From 66-474 sp040388785 (GTDB lineage Bacteria > Pseudomonadota > Gammaproteobacteria > Xanthomonadales > Rhodanobacteraceae): DNA of 64,000 nt. Location: the NCBI GenBank assembly GCA_040388785.1, contig JAZKBD010000022.1, positions 6,626 to 70,625 on the forward strand, given 5' to 3'. Made by a program: the position numbers and the translations under genes. Position 1 is the stretch's first letter. Each line of letters starts with the position of its first letter. Of this stretch, positions 10,801 to 18,589 are shown piece by piece. The notes below the pieces were generated by a model, which was given only the letters and a program-made list of their open reading frames with translations, did no database searches and was not told the origin of the DNA.

Positions 10801-10985
10801 AAGCCGGATCGATTGTCTTCCGCGGGCGGAAGCAGTTTGTTGCCCACTTCCGCACCGAGCAGGTTGAGGCAACGGGTGACGGCGGATGTACCGCTGCGAT
10901 GCATGCCCAACACGAGGATGGCCTTGCGCGTTTCCGTGATGCCGGCGAGCCTCGTGCCGTTGGCTTTCGACACTGCTGCCGTCAC
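7890..10985 (-). CDS. Fusion protein: sulfotransferase, coiled coil and two GT2 domains
   Basis: 1031 residues from GTG 10985, whose codon overlaps the Wzt stop (GTGA). Domains in order: a sulfotransferase-like P-loop at 24-38 (LVLGMHRSGTSAVTR) with CAVKDPR and VVRHPAEVARSL downstream, matching the PAPS-binding segments; a charged coiled coil at about 285-390; a first GT2 domain at about 505-740 (FSVVVPVHNTDPGIL, DHDD at 591-594); and a second GT2 domain from about 758 (ISILVPSKNNG, later FLNDDTEV). One chain could therefore extend a glycan and sulfate it. It lies between the exporter genes and the membrane protein. Donor sugar and acceptor cannot be read from the sequence. Confidence 0.85.
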   Translation of the reverse strand: MTAAVSKANGTRLAGITETRKAILVLGMHRSGTSAVTRCLNLLGAEVGNKLLPPAEDNRSGFWEHADVVAIHEELLKDLGRAWHDARALPEGWLLSAAARKARGRLARLIADEFDASVLCAVKDPRLCRFVPLWREVLLESGLDAVALLVVRHPAEVARSLNARDGLRFKTTCLNWLEHFVEAETATRCMPRSLLAYDDLLADWRNAFAKIGRALRVQWPVPIEDAHRAIDAFVDRAERHFFSNGFRSTPEVLDRLYGLCRTFDPERQDWKEISRLVDACRLIAPPFRDRLEDLLEEKRVLEDNALRVEGDALQRVHALEARSAELERELATRRERAAQVQRETFCVIAKSLELSNQLEAERSRNAGLEAHCAQKDESELSLRHELDEIKASTSWRALVGARSILLYLPANVRLVLRRALRIGWWIVTPWRTPARWRFFRERRAAARLLSAASANPESACVEAVADEAAGPAQSPSARAAYNYSPPRTEPAAIGKALLALSRHPLFSVVVPVHNTDPGILRRTIASVEAQWYSHWELVLVDDHSTLPAVREVLGSLVDPRIVVVQIAENRGISGATNEGMVRATGDFIVFLDHDDELTVDCLYELALRIDRDDPDYLYSDEDKLDADGRLVEPFFKPDWSPDTLMSTMFTCHVSCVRRSLALELGGLRSEYDGSQDWDFVLRVSERARRIAHVPKVLYHWRITPGSCASDLHAKPWAIDAGKRAREDALRRRGQSGELVPVPELPGYYRTRYHLQGQPLISILVPSKNNGAVLEACIDSIFERTAYRLFEVVVINNGSTDATTLDYLSDLRAREQVRVLDCKVPFNYSEINNAGVRASRGELLVFLNDDTEVLSADWLETMGGYAQLPHVGAVGAKLLYPGARTVQHAGVLNLTNGPSHAFVHVDARAPGYFARNLLEHDWIAVTGACLMIERKKFEAVGGFDEDLAVTYNDTALCLSLAEHGFHQVVCPGVELIHHESLSRGRDALDRGRMARGERERVVMFGKHPGFYDRDPFHNPNLAPNNAYFGLRQ

Positions 10986-12400
10986 GACACCGTCTCCACG
11001 CTCAGGTCCGGAAGCACGTGGAAGTCCACGGTGCCGGTCGCGATGCGCTCGGCGTCGTGCGTCACGCGGAACATCAATACGTCGACGATCCGGTCCAGAT
11101 ACATCTCGCCTTCCGGTTCGGCCGCGGTCACGCCCGCGTTCATGAAATAAACGCCGGGCGCGAGCATGGCGCGGAAACGGAAACGGGCCTGCAATCGTTG
11201 CCCGGCCGAAACGGGCATGCCGCTGGCGGGATTCGGCGCGGTGGCGGCACCGCCCAGCTCGAGGCCGGTGATGGTCTTGATCATCATGCCCAGGCGCACC
11301 CCGACCGCGGGCGCCTGGAACAGCACGTCATACGTATAGATGTATTCGCGGCCGGGCGAGAGGACGTTGACCTGCCGCCCCATGCTGGTTTCGATCCGCG
11401 GAGCGGAAATCAATGCCCCGCGGGACGCGTAATGCACCGTACTGCGCGGCGTCATGGCTTCGTCGAAATATGCCGGTTCCTCGACGTTCCTTATCTCCAC
11501 GTCGTTCACCGCCGCGGGCATTTCGTTCGACGACCCGCATCGCGCCCTCGATCGGATTGCCGGCAGCGCCGCGTTCGCGTTCCCGGCGACGGATTCCTGC
11601 TTGATCGCTTCCCTTACCGCCGCCGCCTTGTCCGCCGGCGCATACAGAAGCTTGTGATAGCGCGGCACCACGAACCTCGGCGTGCCGTCTGCGAGCATTT
11701 CACCGTCGTCCAGCAGGATCGCCCGATCGCACAATTCGATGACCGTGCCCGTCGCGTGCGAGACGAAGAGGATGGTCGCGCCGGCGTCGCGGATCGCATC
11801 GATGCGCGCGAAGCACTTGCGCTGGAAAGCCTCGTCGCCCACCGCAAGTGCCTCGTCCACCACCAGGATATCGGGCGACACGTTGATCGCGACCGAAAAG
11901 GCCAGCCGCACGTACATGCCGCTGGAATAGGTCTTGATCGGCTGGTCGATGAAATCGCCGATCCCGGCGAAATCGAGGATTGCATCGAAGCGCTCGTTCA
12001 ACTCCTGCTCCGACAGCCCATACAGGAGTCCGCTCAGGCGCACGCTTTCCCTGCCCGTGAATTCCGGATTGAACCCCGCGCCCAGTTCCAGCAACGCCGC
12101 GACGCGGCCCTTCACGGCGATCGTTCCGAACGTGGGGTTCAAGGTTCCGCAGATCATCTGCAGCAGCGTCGACTTGCCCGAACCGTTGCGGCCCACGATG
12201 CCCACGGTCTCGCCCTTGCGGACATCGAAGCTCACGCCGCGTACTGCCCAGAACGCGCTGAAATAATCGCGCGCAGGTCGATGCAGCGCGCGCTGCACGC
12301 GCGGCAGGACCATCTGCTTCAGCCGATCCGCAGGCTGCGCGTAGATTTCGTAGCGCTTGGACAAACCCTCGACGCGAAGGCTGAAATCGTCAGACGACAT
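10982..12400 (-). CDS. wzt: ABC transporter ATP-binding protein for polysaccharide export (Wzt)
   Basis: 472 residues from ATG 12400 (MSSDDFSLRVEGLSKRYE). The nucleotide-binding domain fills residues 1 to about 260: Walker A GIVGRNGSGKST, a degenerate signature segment (YSSGMYVRLAFS) and Walker B DILVVDEALAVGD, followed by the H-loop SHATG. The C-terminal 170 residues form a beta-rich domain like the Wzt carbohydrate-binding domain, which recognises the finished O-antigen or capsule end. That domain suggests a terminal modification is the export signal, in keeping with the many methyltransferases and the sulfotransferase nearby. It overlaps the Wzm gene by 11 bases and the sulfotransferase-GT gene by 4. 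Confidence 0.9.
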   Translation of the reverse strand: MSSDDFSLRVEGLSKRYEIYAQPADRLKQMVLPRVQRALHRPARDYFSAFWAVRGVSFDVRKGETVGIVGRNGSGKSTLLQMICGTLNPTFGTIAVKGRVAALLELGAGFNPEFTGRESVRLSGLLYGLSEQELNERFDAILDFAGIGDFIDQPIKTYSSGMYVRLAFSVAINVSPDILVVDEALAVGDEAFQRKCFARIDAIRDAGATILFVSHATGTVIELCDRAILLDDGEMLADGTPRFVVPRYHKLLYAPADKAAAVREAIKQESVAGNANAALPAIRSRARCGSSNEMPAAVNDVEIRNVEEPAYFDEAMTPRSTVHYASRGALISAPRIETSMGRQVNVLSPGREYIYTYDVLFQAPAVGVRLGMMIKTITGLELGGAATAPNPASGMPVSAGQRLQARFRFRAMLAPGVYFMNAGVTAAEPEGEMYLDRIVDVLMFRVTHDAERIATGTVDFHVLPDLSVETVS

Positions 12401-13217
12401 CGGCGAAGCCCTTGCGCGTCCGTTCGAACCAGGCGAACGCGAACCACGCGAACAGCGATGCGGCCGCGGCATACACGGCCAGATGATCCCAGCGCGGCGC
12501 CCGGTCCCAGATCAGCACGTCCTGCGAAGCTTCCGCGATGACGGTCAGGGGATTGAAATAAAGCGCGACGCGGTAACGTTCCGGAATCGCCGTGGCGGGA
12601 TAAAGGATGGGTGCCAGAAACATCAGCGCCGTGGTGGCGATGCCCACCGCCTGCTTCAGGTCACGCAGATACACGCCCAGCGCCGCCAGCAGCCAGACCG
12701 TCCCGGCCACGAACGGCAGGAAGCACAGCACGACAATCGGGAAGAAAATCACCGTCCAGGAAAGCTGGCCCATGACAAACGGCGAGATCACCAGCAATGC
12801 GAGCGTGGACACGCACAAGTGGAACAGCCCGGAGCCGAGGGTGCTCCAGGTCAGCGTTTCCAGCGGAAACACCACGCGCTTGACGAAGTTGGTGTTTTCG
12901 ACGATCAACGTGGTGGCGCGGTTCGCGCACTCCGAAAACAACGCGTTGATGTTGAGCCCGGCGAACAACACCATGGCGTACTGGAACGGATCATTCGCCT
13001 GCGCGTTCCAGCGTGACTTGAAGACCACGCCGAACACGAAGGTGTAGATCGCGAGCATCAGCAGCGGATTGAAGAATGACCACAGCAGGCCGGCGAACGA
13101 ACCCCGGTATCGCCCTGCCACGTCCCGCCGCGCCATCTGCACCACCAGCGCAAAATGGCGCGCCAACGCGCGGTAGGGCGAAACCGGATCCGTCAGCCGA
13201 TAGGCGGAGGTCGTCAT
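12390..13217 (-). CDS. wzm: ABC transporter permease for polysaccharide export (Wzm)
   Basis: 275 residues with six hydrophobic segments. The amphipathic N-terminus and first span (RYRGSFAGLLWSFFNPLLML) match the ABC2/Wzm permease signature, and LRDLKQAVGIATTALMFLAPILYP is the conserved region before the fifth span. It forms the membrane channel, working with the adjacent Wzt ATPase, that moves undecaprenyl-linked glycan across the inner membrane. It follows a methyltransferase gene after 48 bases and overlaps wzt. The pair indicates ABC-dependent export, not a Wzy-type pathway. Confidence 0.9.
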   Translation of the reverse strand: MTTSAYRLTDPVSPYRALARHFALVVQMARRDVAGRYRGSFAGLLWSFFNPLLMLAIYTFVFGVVFKSRWNAQANDPFQYAMVLFAGLNINALFSECANRATTLIVENTNFVKRVVFPLETLTWSTLGSGLFHLCVSTLALLVISPFVMGQLSWTVIFFPIVVLCFLPFVAGTVWLLAALGVYLRDLKQAVGIATTALMFLAPILYPATAIPERYRVALYFNPLTVIAEASQDVLIWDRAPRWDHLAVYAAAASLFAWFAFAWFERTRKGFADVV

Positions 13218-13265
13218 GGCCTGTGTGTTCCCTGCCAGGCGGCTTCGGTTGCAAATCCGTTCCCT

Positions 13266-14114
13266 TTACGTTGCCCCCGCCGCCCAGGTAAGGCTTTGCA
13301 GGAAATGGAAATCTCGGCGACGCAGCGCATAGCCTGCGTCGTCCGGATCGCACAGGCGCGCCAGTTCCGCGAAGTCTTCCGGCTCCAGGTATTTCCGCAG
13401 GCGTTCGCCCCAGGTGCCGCGGAAGATGCCTTCGAGCAGGTAACGCTCGTCCGCATCCGAAAGTGGATGCGTCCGTTCGATCATCCGGGTCCGCACGCCC
13501 ACGTTGCGCAGGCCGGCCGAATGCAACCAGCCGACGAGGGAACGCACCGCGGCGAAATCGCGTTCGCTGCGGCCGTAGCGGTCCCGGTAATACGCGCGCA
13601 CCGCTTCGTTCACCCGCGCTTCGAGACGGGCATCCCACGCGAAGTACATGTCTGGCACCAGCGAACTTTGTCCCACCACCAATCGCCCGCCCGGACGCAG
13701 GAGCTTCAATAATGTGCGCACACCGGCGGCGGGATCGTGCAGGTGATTGACCACATTGACGGTCCACACCAGATCGAAAGAACCTTCCGCAAAGGGTGGT
13801 TCCAGCAGATCGCCCTGCACGATCGACGTGGCTGCGATCGCGCGCGCGGCGCGCACGTGCGCCGCGGCCAGGTCCATGCCGACCGCCATGCCGCTGCGTC
13901 GCATCGCTGCATGCCACCAGCCCAGCGCTTCGCCGGTGCCGCAGCCGGCGTCGAGCACGCGCGAACCCATGGGAATGGAAAGCGCATCGATCGCGTCGCA
14001 CAACTCCGGCCGCGCGAAGGCGTTGAACAACCGCAGCTTCTGCGCGTAATCGCGCCGCGGGGTGTCGCCCAGCATTCCGGTTCCGGACACGCGTGCTTGC
14101 ACGGCGGCTTTCAT
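13266..14114 (-). CDS. Class I SAM-dependent methyltransferase
   Basis: 282 residues from ATG 14114, which overlaps the stop of the upstream GT4 gene (ATGA). Motif I is SRVLDAGCGTGEALGW, followed by GMDLAAAHVRAARAIA for the acidic ribose-binding strand and FDLVWTVNVVNHLHDP for strand 4. A longer upstream extension exists in frame but only shadows the GT4 gene. The C-terminal 100 residues (with FRGTWGERLRKYLEPEDF) form a lid unlike the other methyltransferases in this locus, so it probably has its own substrate. Sugar O-methylation is the likely role. Confidence 0.8.
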   Translation of the reverse strand: MKAAVQARVSGTGMLGDTPRRDYAQKLRLFNAFARPELCDAIDALSIPMGSRVLDAGCGTGEALGWWHAAMRRSGMAVGMDLAAAHVRAARAIAATSIVQGDLLEPPFAEGSFDLVWTVNVVNHLHDPAAGVRTLLKLLRPGGRLVVGQSSLVPDMYFAWDARLEARVNEAVRAYYRDRYGRSERDFAAVRSLVGWLHSAGLRNVGVRTRMIERTHPLSDADERYLLEGIFRGTWGERLRKYLEPEDFAELARLCDPDDAGYALRRRDFHFLQSLTWAAGAT

Positions 14115-15220
14115 CCGCAAGCGCCACCGTCCAAGTGCTGGTACAGGGCCTCGAAGGTTCGCGCCGTGTAGTCGGCATCTTCCGACAGCGCCCTGCACTG
14201 CGCGGCGCGCGCAACCCGAAGCCTGAGTGACTCGTCGGCAAGCAACGTGTGGATCGCATCCGCCAGCCGTTCCGGATTGCCGATGGGCACGGCCACTGCC
14301 GCCGAGGGCGCCCATTCGGCGATGTGTCCCACCGTGGTGCCGACCGTCGGGACACCGGCCACGGCCGCCTCGAGCAGGACGAACGGCCCCGCTTCATGCC
14401 GCGACGACATCACCAGCAGGTCGGCGGATTCCACGATCGGGCGCAGTTCACGCTGCGTCCTGAAGCCGAGAAACCGCACACGCGAATCCAGCTCCAGCGC
14501 GCGGACGAGCTCCATGATCGCTCCCTGCAACGTGTCGGTCCCGACGATGTCCATTTCGAATTCCACGCCCGTTTTCGCCAGTCGCGCGAGTGCATGCAGG
14601 AGCGTCGCCTGATCCTTGACGCGGTTGAGACTGGCGACATGGACCAGACGCGCCGCGCCGTCGCGCCGCGGACGCGGAGCGAGCGGCGGCCACTTGCGGA
14701 GATCCACGCCCAGCGGCACGCGCTGTGCCTGGATACCGAGCGCATGCAACAGCTCGATGACGGGCGCGCTGGTTGCCGTGACGGCCTTCGCGCCGCGCAG
14801 CGCGAGGCGTTCGCGCAATCGTCCCTTCCAGCTCAACCGTCCGCCGTAGCCGATGTCGCGCATCGCGACCAGTTCACCGCCGGTGACGTGCACCGTGCTG
14901 GGCACCCGCAGCAGCTTCGCCGCCGCGACGGCGATCAATCCGCACGGGCCCGAGAAGATCGCCTGCACCACGCCGAATGGCGCACGGCGATGTTCGGCCA
15001 GGATCGCGGCGATGCCGCGAAGGTAAATCGCGCCTTCGCCGATGTTGTGGATGGTGGCGCCCGCGAGTTTCCAACGGTCGGCAACGGGTTCCTGGTGCAA
15101 AGCGAAAACGTGCACCTCGTGGCCGTGCGACAGCCGCTCGATCAGCGCCAGCAGCGCCGGGATCACGCGCATCTCGCCGCTGCGGTCGACGCCGCCCGGC
15201 ACCACCAGCGCGAGCTTCAC
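14111..15220 (-). CDS. Glycosyltransferase family 4
   Basis: 369 residues from GTG 15220, overlapping the stop of the preceding gene (GTGA). GT-B fold: a glycine-rich start (LALVVPGGVDRSG), an interdomain segment LVHVASLNRVKDQATLLHAL, and the C-terminal donor site FLGFRTQRELRPIVESADLL then SSRHEAGPFVLLEAAVAG with the E-x7-E pattern. GT4 enzymes are retaining transferases that use nucleotide sugars. It is the first of two adjacent GT4 genes; the pair probably makes two successive linkages of the repeat unit. Confidence 0.85.
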   Translation of the reverse strand: MKLALVVPGGVDRSGEMRVIPALLALIERLSHGHEVHVFALHQEPVADRWKLAGATIHNIGEGAIYLRGIAAILAEHRRAPFGVVQAIFSGPCGLIAVAAAKLLRVPSTVHVTGGELVAMRDIGYGGRLSWKGRLRERLALRGAKAVTATSAPVIELLHALGIQAQRVPLGVDLRKWPPLAPRPRRDGAARLVHVASLNRVKDQATLLHALARLAKTGVEFEMDIVGTDTLQGAIMELVRALELDSRVRFLGFRTQRELRPIVESADLLVMSSRHEAGPFVLLEAAVAGVPTVGTTVGHIAEWAPSAAVAVPIGNPERLADAIHTLLADESLRLRVARAAQCRALSEDADYTARTFEALYQHLDGGACG

Positions 15221-16356
15221 CCCGCCCTCCCGCGCCAGTCATCGAGCACCTGCGAATAGGCATTCGCCCACAAACGCCCCACGGCTTCGAACGAAAGCGC
15301 GGCGTCGAAATACGCGCGCACCTGCTGCGGCGACGCGCGTTTGGTCGCCGCGAGGAACAGCTCGTCGGCCAGGCGCGTCGCGTCACCGCATGGCCATAAG
15401 TGGCCGACGCGTCCGTTGCCGGTCAATGCACGGAACGCCGGGATATCCGTCAGCACCGGCGTGACGCCGCAGGCCAGCGCTTCCATCGCGGCGTAACCGC
15501 TGCCCTCGGCGCGACTGCCCGAAACGAACAGATCGGCGGCACGCAGCAATGTTTCGATGCGTGCATGTGGCACCTCGCCGAGAAGATGCACCCGCCCGGA
15601 CAGGCGCGGATCATCGGCGATCCTCGCCCGCACTTCGGACAGCATCGGCGCCGCGCCGAAGGCGCACCGCAGTTGCAGGTTCGGCACGCGCGCTGCGGCG
15701 AGCGCAATGCCTTCGAGCACCGTCATGGGATCCTTGCCGCGGGTGAGGCGCCCAACCCACACAACACCGGGATCGCCGTCCAAGCCGCTTTCGGCACGTG
15801 CGCGATCGCGATCGCCGACCATGAAACGACTGCTGGATTCGGGGATCGCGAAAAGTCGCGTGGCCGGCGCGAACAGGTTCATCGCCACGAACGGCCGCGC
15901 CTGCTCGAGCGACGTGAAGGCGATGGCGGATGCCCTCGCGAAGCAGTGACGGTGACGCGTGCGCCGCCACCAGCGTGGCGGCCGGTCCGCGTGGTCCTGG
16001 AACACGATCGGCGCCGCCGGCGACATCCGATCGGCAATCGCGGTGGCTTCTTCGACAAAGCCCAGGCCATGTGCGTGCATCACGTCGACATCCATGCCCG
16101 CCAACACGCTTGCGAAACGGCGTGCTTTTTCCCCCGCCGAGTGCGCTTCGCCGATGTCGACGAAGCAGTAGTCGATGCCGTTGCGCGTCAGGTGTTCCGA
16201 ATGGAATGCTGCCTGCAACACCGAAACGCGGATGCCGGCGCCCGCCACCATTTCCGCGATGTCCGCCAACGACGGCCAGCGTTCCAGCAACGCCTCGATG
16301 CCGAGTCCGGCGAGCGCGGGAGGAAAGTTGAGCTGCGCGACGTGCAGGGCCGCCAT
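15217..16356 (-). CDS. Glycosyltransferase family 4
   Basis: 379 residues from ATG 16356, two bases after the stop of the radical SAM gene. GT-B features: VVWVGRLTRGKDPMTVLEGI opens the donor-binding domain and VHLLGEVPHARIETLLRAAD is followed by SGSRAEGSGYAAMEALACG, the E-x7-E donor motif. The N-terminal half has MHAHGLGF and an H-rich acceptor loop (RTRHRHC). The reading frame continues upstream to about 18123, but that part only shadows the radical SAM gene and is not protein-like. Likely a sugar transferase for the exported glycan. Confidence 0.85.
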   Translation of the reverse strand: MAALHVAQLNFPPALAGLGIEALLERWPSLADIAEMVAGAGIRVSVLQAAFHSEHLTRNGIDYCFVDIGEAHSAGEKARRFASVLAGMDVDVMHAHGLGFVEEATAIADRMSPAAPIVFQDHADRPPRWWRRTRHRHCFARASAIAFTSLEQARPFVAMNLFAPATRLFAIPESSSRFMVGDRDRARAESGLDGDPGVVWVGRLTRGKDPMTVLEGIALAAARVPNLQLRCAFGAAPMLSEVRARIADDPRLSGRVHLLGEVPHARIETLLRAADLFVSGSRAEGSGYAAMEALACGVTPVLTDIPAFRALTGNGRVGHLWPCGDATRLADELFLAATKRASPQQVRAYFDAALSFEAVGRLWANAYSQVLDDWRGRAG

Positions 16357-16358
16357 CG

Positions 16359-17873
16359 CTACGCGCCGGTGATCTGCGGCTTGCGCAACTGCACGAAACG
16401 GTTGGCGATGTCGAGCTCCCACGGATGGCTGTAGCGGCGATGCCGATAACGCCACGCCGCCATCGCGCTCATCCCGCGCTTGGCCCAGTGCGGCGCGCGC
16501 TGGTCCTGCACGGTCGGGAACCGGCAACGCAGCACGGTGACGAAGTCGTAGATGCGCCGGCGCAGCTTGTCGGTGAGCCACGGCGCGTCGGCATGGCAGG
16601 CGTAGTCGACCCAGCGGCGCTCGGTCCAGCCGTCCGGCGTCGCGGGGAACACCACCGGTTCGCCATGCACGTCGAGCAGGGGCGCCGATTTGCGCCTGCC
16701 GCGATCCTTCTCGTGCCTGGCGCTTTCCGGCAGCGGCGTGTAGATGTACGTGATGATTTCCGACGCCGGGTTGATGCGCTTCAGTTCGCGGATGAACTCG
16801 AACGCCTGCTCGGTTTCCTGCTCGGTATCCACCGGCGGCGCCAGCATGAAGGAGAACTCGGGGATCACGCCGTGGCGCGCACACAGCTCGGCCACCGCCA
16901 GCGTCTGGTCGGGCCGCGTGCCCTTGCGGATTTCCTTCAGCATCGCGCCGCTCGGCGATTCGGCGCCGATATAGGCCATCCGCAACCGGCTCTTGCGCAC
17001 CAGCTTCCAGGTGCTTTCGGAAAGCTTGAGCAGTGCGTCGGCGCGCGCGAAACACCACCACGGCATCTCGAGGCGCGCCATCACTTCGAGCAGCGGAATC
17101 ATGTCCTGCTCGCGGTCGAAGAAATTGTGGTCGTAGAAAAGGATGGAATCGGCGCCGAGTTTGTATTTGAGATGACTCAGCTCGCGCTCCAGCCGCGCAG
17201 TCGATGGCAGCGACGTCGCACCACCGAACATCGCCGCGACGCCACAGAAAGTGCAGCGGAAGCGGCAGCCGATCGACGCCTGGTGCACCGCCGTGCGGCG
17301 ACCCAGGAACGTGCTGCCAAGATATTTTTCGAGGTCGCCCAGCTTTTCGTACGGCAGCAGCAGGGGCGCGATGTCGCCGTGATGGAATTTGCGATTCGGG
17401 TTGTGGACGATCCCGCCGTCGCGGCGCCACGACAGGCCCCCGATCCGGGCCAGTGCCTCGTCGCCGCCACCGCGGCCCAACGCCGACACCAGTTCGACCA
17501 GGCTTTCCTCGCCCTGCCCGCGTATCGCGTAATCCACGTACGGCGCGGCCAGCGTGGTGTCGGTGTACAGCGTGGGGAAGTAACCGCCCCAGATGATCGG
17601 CATTGACGGGTGGTGTTCGCGGATCGTCTTCGACACCGCGATCGCCGGCGCCACTTGCGGGCCGCCCATGATGCCGATGCCGATGGCGTCGTAATGCCGC
17701 TCGCTGGCGGCCACCAGGGTTGCGCCCACCAGGTCCCGGTCGATGTTGCCGTCCACGATGTGGCTGTCGCCGAAGCGGTCCAGCGCCGCGGCCAGGTTCA
17801 GCAGCGACAGCGGAAAGCGCGGACGCGTGGTAACCGTCGGATTGATCAGCAGCGTGTTGGGCGAATGTGTCAT
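16359..17873 (-). CDS. B12-binding domain-containing radical SAM protein
   Basis: 504 residues from ATG 17873 (MTHSPNTLLINPTVTTRPRF). The N-terminal 150 residues have the cobalamin-binding arrangement, with YDAIGIGIMGGPQ and IIWGGYFPTL followed by YAIRGQGEESLVEL. The radical SAM cluster is C203-x3-C207-x2-C210 (IGCRFRCTFC). GAESPSG and later EFSFMLAPP match conserved barrel strands. Such BchE-like enzymes methylate or cyclise inactive carbons. It is only distantly similar to the radical SAM protein at 491-2002, so two separate radical reactions are expected. It sits between a methyltransferase and two GT4 genes in one operon. Confidence 0.85.
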   Translation of the reverse strand: MTHSPNTLLINPTVTTRPRFPLSLLNLAAALDRFGDSHIVDGNIDRDLVGATLVAASERHYDAIGIGIMGGPQVAPAIAVSKTIREHHPSMPIIWGGYFPTLYTDTTLAAPYVDYAIRGQGEESLVELVSALGRGGGDEALARIGGLSWRRDGGIVHNPNRKFHHGDIAPLLLPYEKLGDLEKYLGSTFLGRRTAVHQASIGCRFRCTFCGVAAMFGGATSLPSTARLERELSHLKYKLGADSILFYDHNFFDREQDMIPLLEVMARLEMPWWCFARADALLKLSESTWKLVRKSRLRMAYIGAESPSGAMLKEIRKGTRPDQTLAVAELCARHGVIPEFSFMLAPPVDTEQETEQAFEFIRELKRINPASEIITYIYTPLPESARHEKDRGRRKSAPLLDVHGEPVVFPATPDGWTERRWVDYACHADAPWLTDKLRRRIYDFVTVLRCRFPTVQDQRAPHWAKRGMSAMAAWRYRHRRYSHPWELDIANRFVQLRKPQITGA

Positions 17874-17890
17874 GGCCGGAGTGCGTACGA

Positions 17891-18589
17891 TCAGGATGGG
17901 CGACGCAACTCGAACACCAGCGCCACCGGGATTTCGAGCGCCCGCGGATCGAAGTGCGCGTTGGCCGGGATGTCGACGGGATCGAGCATCGGTTCCAGCA
18001 CCCGTGCGATCTCCAGCCGCAATGACGCGCAGGCCGCGTGCCAGTGGCTGTAGAAGTGCGGCGTGTGGCGCACCGCGTAGTGTCCGTTGCCGGATTTGAA
18101 ATCGCGCTGCCAGCCGAGCGCATGTCCGACCGGATGCACGTCGCTGCACAGGATGCTGCCGCCGGGACGCGTCACGCGGCGCAGCTCTGCCAGCGCGGGT
18201 TGCAGGCGCTCCAGGTGACCGATCGTCAGACCGCAGATCGTCAGATCGGCCGAAGCATCGGGCGCCGGCAACGCTTCCAGGCCGCCCTGCACCAGTTCGA
18301 TCGAGGCGCCGCGATCATGCGCAGCCAGTTCCGCGTCCGCGCGTTCCAGCATTTCGGGCGAAAGATCGATGCCCATCACGCGCGCCGCGCCCCGATCCAG
18401 CGCATGCAGCATGTAGCGTCCGCTGCCGCAACCCGCGTCGAGCACCGATTGCCCGTGCAAACCGGTCGGCATCAACGCCAACATCGCGCGCTCTTCGGCG
18501 CGCATCACCGGGTTGTGCGCGTGCGGCGGATAGCTGGCCGCCCATAACGCGTAGGCGTCGCGCGGTTCGAGCATCTCGACGCACGACAT
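17891..18589 (-). CDS. Class I SAM-dependent methyltransferase
   Basis: 232 residues from ATG 18589, whose codon overlaps the amidohydrolase stop (TGATG); an in-frame ATG at 18622 would add 11 residues. Motif I is SVLDAGCGSGRYMLHA and the acidic strand is VMGIDLSPEMLERADAEL. ADLTICGLTIGHL marks strand 4, and an RRVTRPGGSILCSDVHP segment follows. This is the Methyltransf_11 layout used by UbiE-like and sugar or small-molecule methyltransferases. It ends 17 bases before the radical SAM gene. Confidence 0.8.
   Translation of the reverse strand: MSCVEMLEPRDAYALWAASYPPHAHNPVMRAEERAMLALMPTGLHGQSVLDAGCGSGRYMLHALDRGAARVMGIDLSPEMLERADAELAAHDRGASIELVQGGLEALPAPDASADLTICGLTIGHLERLQPALAELRRVTRPGGSILCSDVHPVGHALGWQRDFKSGNGHYAVRHTPHFYSHWHAACASLRLEIARVLEPMLDPVDIPANAHFDPRALEIPVALVFELRRPS

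Noticed and set aside
8727..11150. An 807-residue plus-strand frame opposite the sulfotransferase-GT2 gene
   Set aside because: Shadow of the strongly supported minus-strand gene in GC-rich DNA.
15217..18123. A 968-residue frame on the minus strand
   Set aside because: Only the part from 16356 down is a GT4; the upstream part is an out-of-frame reading of the radical SAM gene.
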